This document shows positions 11,213-13,361 of a stretch of 13,361 nucleotides of DNA, piece after piece (positions within the stretch are counted from its first letter, which is position 1; each line of letters begins with the position of its first letter). This DNA is from a bacterium (GTDB lineage: Bacteria; Chloroflexota; Dormibacteria; UBA8260; Bog-877). Below the pieces are notes generated by a model. That model saw only the letters and a list, made by a program, of their open reading frames with translations. It had not been told where the DNA came from and did not search any database. The stretch spans positions 1 to 13,361 of the forward strand of contig JAJYWT010000234.1 in NCBI GenBank assembly GCA_021791345.1. The letters run 5' to 3'. The position numbers were made by a program, and so were the translations under genes.

Positions 11213-11368
11213 TCCGCAAAGCCTCCTGGAGCGCCGGCCTCAAGACAGGAGGGCTGGGCCGAGCCACCATTGAGGAGGCTCTGCTTGACTCACCTGCGCA
11301 GGGTGGGGGTTTGAGCTGGAAAGCCCCTGCGGTCTCGGGTGCCGGCTGATCTCAATGTTCCAACCGTG
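11213..11368 (-). ncRNA. L10 leader of the rplJ mRNA (autoregulatory 5' region)
   Basis: This is the predicted 156-base untranslated leader of rplJ-rplL-rpoB-rpoC. On the minus strand it contains GACCGCAGGGG (about 11335-11325) and CCTGCGCAGGTG (about 11304-11293). These match the conserved L10-binding leader known from many bacteria. Closer to the gene, AGCCTCCT (minus strand, 11280-11273) is perfectly complementary to AGGAGGCT (11227-11220), which includes the rplJ Shine-Dalgarno. A competing pairing, CCTCAA with TTGAGG (11275-11270 with 11243-11238), shares three bases with the first. This suggests mutually exclusive folds, one hiding the ribosome site. Repression by L10 or the L10-L12 complex is established for the family; the two-state fold is my inference. 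Confidence 0.75.
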
Positions 11369-11374
11369 CTCGCC

Positions 11375-11380
11375 ATTATA
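11375..11380 (-). promoter_or_regulatory. -10 box of the rplJ operon promoter
   Basis: The minus strand reads a perfect TATAAT here within a small AT-rich island. Transcription would start near 11368, giving a leader of about 156 bases that contains the L10-binding element. No convincing -35 hexamer was seen 16-18 bases upstream (the sequence there is close to CGCCAG), so the promoter may depend on other contacts or activation. Confidence 0.6.
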
Positions 11381-11644
11381 TAGGAGGGGTACGACCTCTG
11401 GCGCCATGCGGTGCAAACTTCGGAGCGAGCCAACCCCTGGTCCGGTCGGGCGACCGCCGCGGCGCCCGGCGGGAAGTGGCGCCCCCCATCCCCCAAAGTC
11501 CGGACGGGATGTCGCGCCGCCCACGGTGCTCCGCTGAACGGGTGGGTTGTACACGGTCGCACTACCCGATCGCGCGGGACCGCCACCTCGATCTCAAAAT
11601 CGTAAGCGCGTGCCCTAAGTCCTGTAACGAGATTGTCATATCGC
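11381..11644. other. Divergent intergenic region with no gene seen
   Basis: Together with the rplJ leader and the tadG promoter, this makes a gap of 530 bases between the divergent rplJ and tadG-like genes. It is GC-rich at 11430-11545 and AT-richer at 11580-11640. Short self-complementary spots such as GGTCGGGCGACC (11444-11455) and GTCCGGAC (11498-11505) are present but unremarkable. Minus-strand open frames cross the rplJ promoter and leader and have no family features. No tRNA or known riboswitch was recognised. Confidence 0.5.
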
Positions 11645-11673
11645 TTGACCACATCGTGAACCTGGCCCATATT
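11645..11673 (+). promoter_or_regulatory. Candidate promoter for the Tad-like genes
   Basis: TTGACC (11645-11650) matches the -35 consensus in five of six positions. After a 17-base spacer it is followed by CATATT (11668-11673), which matches the -10 consensus in four of six. Transcription would begin near 11680, about 60 bases before the first Tad-like start codon. Identified by pattern only. Confidence 0.4.
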
Positions 11674-11742
11674 GGGAGCTTCGACGGGAGCCTAGGTGGA
11701 AGCAGGCTCCTGTGGCTCTCCAGCCATCCGCACTGGTGAAGT

Positions 11743-12948
11743 ATGGGCATTCGCGACTTCAGCCAAGGGCAGCCACTCCGTGGACGGCCCCGACGACACA
11801 AGTCCACCGAGCGGGGCCAAGTCATGGTGATTTTTGCGCTGGCGGCCGTTGCCCTCATCGCCCTGGTGGGCTTGGCCCTCGACGGAGGGCTCGCGTACTT
11901 CAGCAGGACTGGCCTCCAGAGCGCGGCCGACACCGCCAGCCTGTCCGCCACCAGGATGCTTTCCTGGGACTTCGACTGCTACCACAACACCGCCATCTGC
12001 CCCACCAGCCCACCGTCATCAGTTCCGTTCACCTATGGGGAGATCCAGGCCGAGGTGCCGACGGTCCTACAGGACACCAGTGCCGGAGCCAGCTCGGCCG
12101 ACGCCGCCGTCGCCTACTTCGTGAACAACGCCAGCCCACCGACTCCGATCTGCTACCTGTACCAATCCGGTCAGTATCCAGTAGGTGCCACCCCGCAGTG
12201 TGTGGACCCGGCGACTGTCGGGGAACCCGTCGACGACGCCTGCACCTCCGCCGGCTGCCAGGCCGCCTACGGGGTCGAGGTCGACGTGAGCGGCACCCAA
12301 GGCACATCCTTGCTTCCAGTCCTCGGCATCGACCATGCCACCGAGGCGACCACCGCCACCGCGATCCTCAAACCCACCAATGGGCTCACCGGGCCGGACT
12401 TCGCCGTCTACTACCTTGACTGCCTCAACGGCGACCAACCGCTGGTGGCAGGTGACGACATCACATACCACAGCCCATCTTGGAACAAGCCCTTCGGCTG
12501 CGCTGACATCGGGAACTTCCAATTCAAGGGGTGTCTGCACGACCCCAGCCCGAACCCGGTGCAGGTCCCGGGCTGGATCACGATGAAGAGTGGCGGCGGG
12601 TGCAACTTCGTCCCGATCACCAAGGGTGAGACCATCACGGTGCCACTGGTTGACTGCATAGCCCACAACAAGGTCTGCAGCGAGCCACCGACACCCAGCC
12701 CCACCCCCACGCCGAGCGCTCCGGGCACAACCGAGGGCTCATTCGATCCCCCCTATTGCAGCACGGCTCAGGCTCCTACCAAGACCACCGGCAAGGACAC
12801 CGCCTGCGCCTGGGAGCTGGTAACACTGACCGCCGACCAGGCCTGCCTTGGCAACGGGGACACCTGCACGGGGAAGGTCGTGAGCTTCTCGAAGTCCGGA
12901 ACCGTCAGCATGGGCGAGATCTCAAGTGTGGTCCAGCTGTACAGCTAG
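11743..12948 (+). CDS. TadG-like (Tad/Flp pilus-type) membrane-anchored, cysteine-rich protein
   Basis: A 401-residue protein with the TadE/G-like N-terminal module. A basic tail leads to RGQ (24-26), a single transmembrane segment at about 27-46, then LDGGLAYF and LQSAADTASLSAT (58-69), as in Tad-domain proteins. The rest should be outside the membrane. A region ending near LLPVLGIDHATEATTATA resembles the beta-rich part of TadG proteins. It is followed by a unique part, a Pro/Ser/Thr linker at about 315-328, and a C-terminal segment. About 16 cysteines lie after the membrane segment, so several disulfides are likely. No Glu stands at +5 after the glycine, so it is not an obvious prepilin-peptidase substrate. 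ATG 11743 has only a weak GGTGAAG upstream; ATG 11824 would remove the RGQ motif. TadE-like overlap downstream suggests a shared operon. The exact role is unknown. Confidence 0.75.
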   Translation: MGIRDFSQGQPLRGRPRRHKSTERGQVMVIFALAAVALIALVGLALDGGLAYFSRTGLQSAADTASLSATRMLSWDFDCYHNTAICPTSPPSSVPFTYGEIQAEVPTVLQDTSAGASSADAAVAYFVNNASPPTPICYLYQSGQYPVGATPQCVDPATVGEPVDDACTSAGCQAAYGVEVDVSGTQGTSLLPVLGIDHATEATTATAILKPTNGLTGPDFAVYYLDCLNGDQPLVAGDDITYHSPSWNKPFGCADIGNFQFKGCLHDPSPNPVQVPGWITMKSGGGCNFVPITKGETITVPLVDCIAHNKVCSEPPTPSPTPTPSAPGTTEGSFDPPYCSTAQAPTKTTGKDTACAWELVTLTADQACLGNGDTCTGKVVSFSKSGTVSMGEISSVVQLYS

Positions 12949-13361
12949 ACAGGCTTGCCGCCGGCGTTCGTCGCGTCGCGGCCAGAGCCTGGTGGAGTTC
13001 GCGCTGGCGTTCCCACTACTCCTGTTGCTGGTGGTTGGGGGCTCCGACCTAGCACGCGCCTACTTTATAGGGATCGAGGTCAGCGAGGCCGCCCGGGCAA
13101 GCGTCATGTACATCGCCCGCAGCGGGCCTTTCAACACTCCGGGCTCGTACTCCACGGCCCTGCTGCCGCCAACCGGCTCCTGCACCGGGACCGCCTGCTC
13201 CAGTTATCCCGCCATCTCCATCGGCGATCAGTCATTCGCCGGCAGCCTTATCACCTGCCCGCTCTCGGCTACCACCTGGACCTTCTCACCGGCCCCGGAC
13301 TCTTTCACCCCGGGCACCACCGGCGGCTACTCGTCTGATTCGTTTGAGGTGACCGCGTCGG
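12926..13361 (+). CDS. TadE-like pseudopilin (partial, runs off the right edge)
   Basis: At least 145 residues of a TadE-family protein. After a very basic leader (RRRSSRR, 12-18) comes GQSLVEFALAFPLLLLLVV (19-37). This is the TadE hydrophobic helix with glutamate at +5 after G19, the usual site for prepilin peptidase (TadV/CpaA-type) cleavage. It continues with DLARAYFIGIEVSEAARAS, typical of the family. The extracellular part carries three cysteines so far. In Tad systems TadE is a minor pseudopilin needed for Flp pilus assembly. The start is inferred as GTG 12926, overlapping the upstream gene by 23 bases. No ATG precedes the motif in this frame and the frame must begin before 12977. The Shine-Dalgarno is weak. 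The stop codon lies outside the window. Confidence 0.8.
   Translation, partial: MWSSCTARQACRRRSSRRGQSLVEFALAFPLLLLLVVGGSDLARAYFIGIEVSEAARASVMYIARSGPFNTPGSYSTALLPPTGSCTGTACSSYPAISIGDQSFAGSLITCPLSATTWTFSPAPDSFTPGTTGGYSSDSFEVTAS

Noticed and set aside
11290..11670. A 126-residue minus-strand frame upstream of rplJ
   Set aside because: It crosses the TATAAT box and the L10 leader, has no family feature and no clear ribosome site. Regulatory sequence explains the region better.
12955..13338. A 127-residue plus-strand frame over the TadE-like region
   Set aside because: It is out of frame with the clear TadE motif (GQSLVEFAL) and gives an Arg/His-rich sequence without meaning.

Overview
The window is high-GC bacterial chromosomal DNA carrying a leftward ribosomal-stalk and RNA polymerase operon, with a stress-response locus on its left and the start of a Tad/Flp-type pilus locus on its right. 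RpoC and RpoB have the overall features of the Terrabacteria. RpoB lacks the extra segment that actinobacterial RpoB carries after the HLGW motif and reads straight on into ATPVFDGA. RpoC has a long helical N-terminal insertion. From memory of these families I would place the organism near Chloroflexota/Dormibacterota rather than in true Actinobacteria, with modest confidence. No tree could be run.

Positions 1-2039 hold a compact stress module. An ECF sigma factor and a very short zinc-finger anti-sigma factor are transcribed leftward, overlapping by four bases. The anti-sigma factor has the same zinc-ligand spacing as the thiol-redox anti-sigma factor RsrA. Divergently, a Dps mini-ferritin with a complete ferroxidase site is followed, again with a four-base overlap, by a Fur-family regulator. 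That regulator has the aspartate typical of peroxide-sensing PerR. A perfect 6-3-6 palindrome overlaps the likely dps -10 box and is the obvious candidate operator. The simplest reading is a peroxide/iron locus: PerR represses dps-perR, and Dps oxidises and stores iron. The sigma/anti-sigma pair may respond to thiol oxidation.

Positions 2040-11380 hold, on the minus strand, promoter - L10 leader - rplJ (L10) - rplL (L7/L12) - rpoB - rpoC - tandem hairpins. The leader contains the conserved L10-binding sequence and an eight-base complement to the rplJ Shine-Dalgarno sequence. Two small hairpins sit between rplL and rpoB and may be an attenuator or processing site. L10 ends in three tandem 11-residue L12-binding units, which predicts a stalk with three L12 dimers. 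The usual upstream partners rplK and rplA are not next to rplJ.

Positions 11381-13361 hold a long divergent intergenic region and then two rightward genes. The first encodes a secreted or membrane-anchored, cysteine-rich TadG-like protein. The second is a TadE-like pseudopilin that runs off the right edge. No tRNA, CRISPR array, insertion sequence or phage gene was seen. I did not find a convincingly new biological system. The most unusual items are the sigma/anti-sigma and dps/perR pairing, the RpoC insertion, the rplJ leader switch and the cysteine-rich TadG-like protein.
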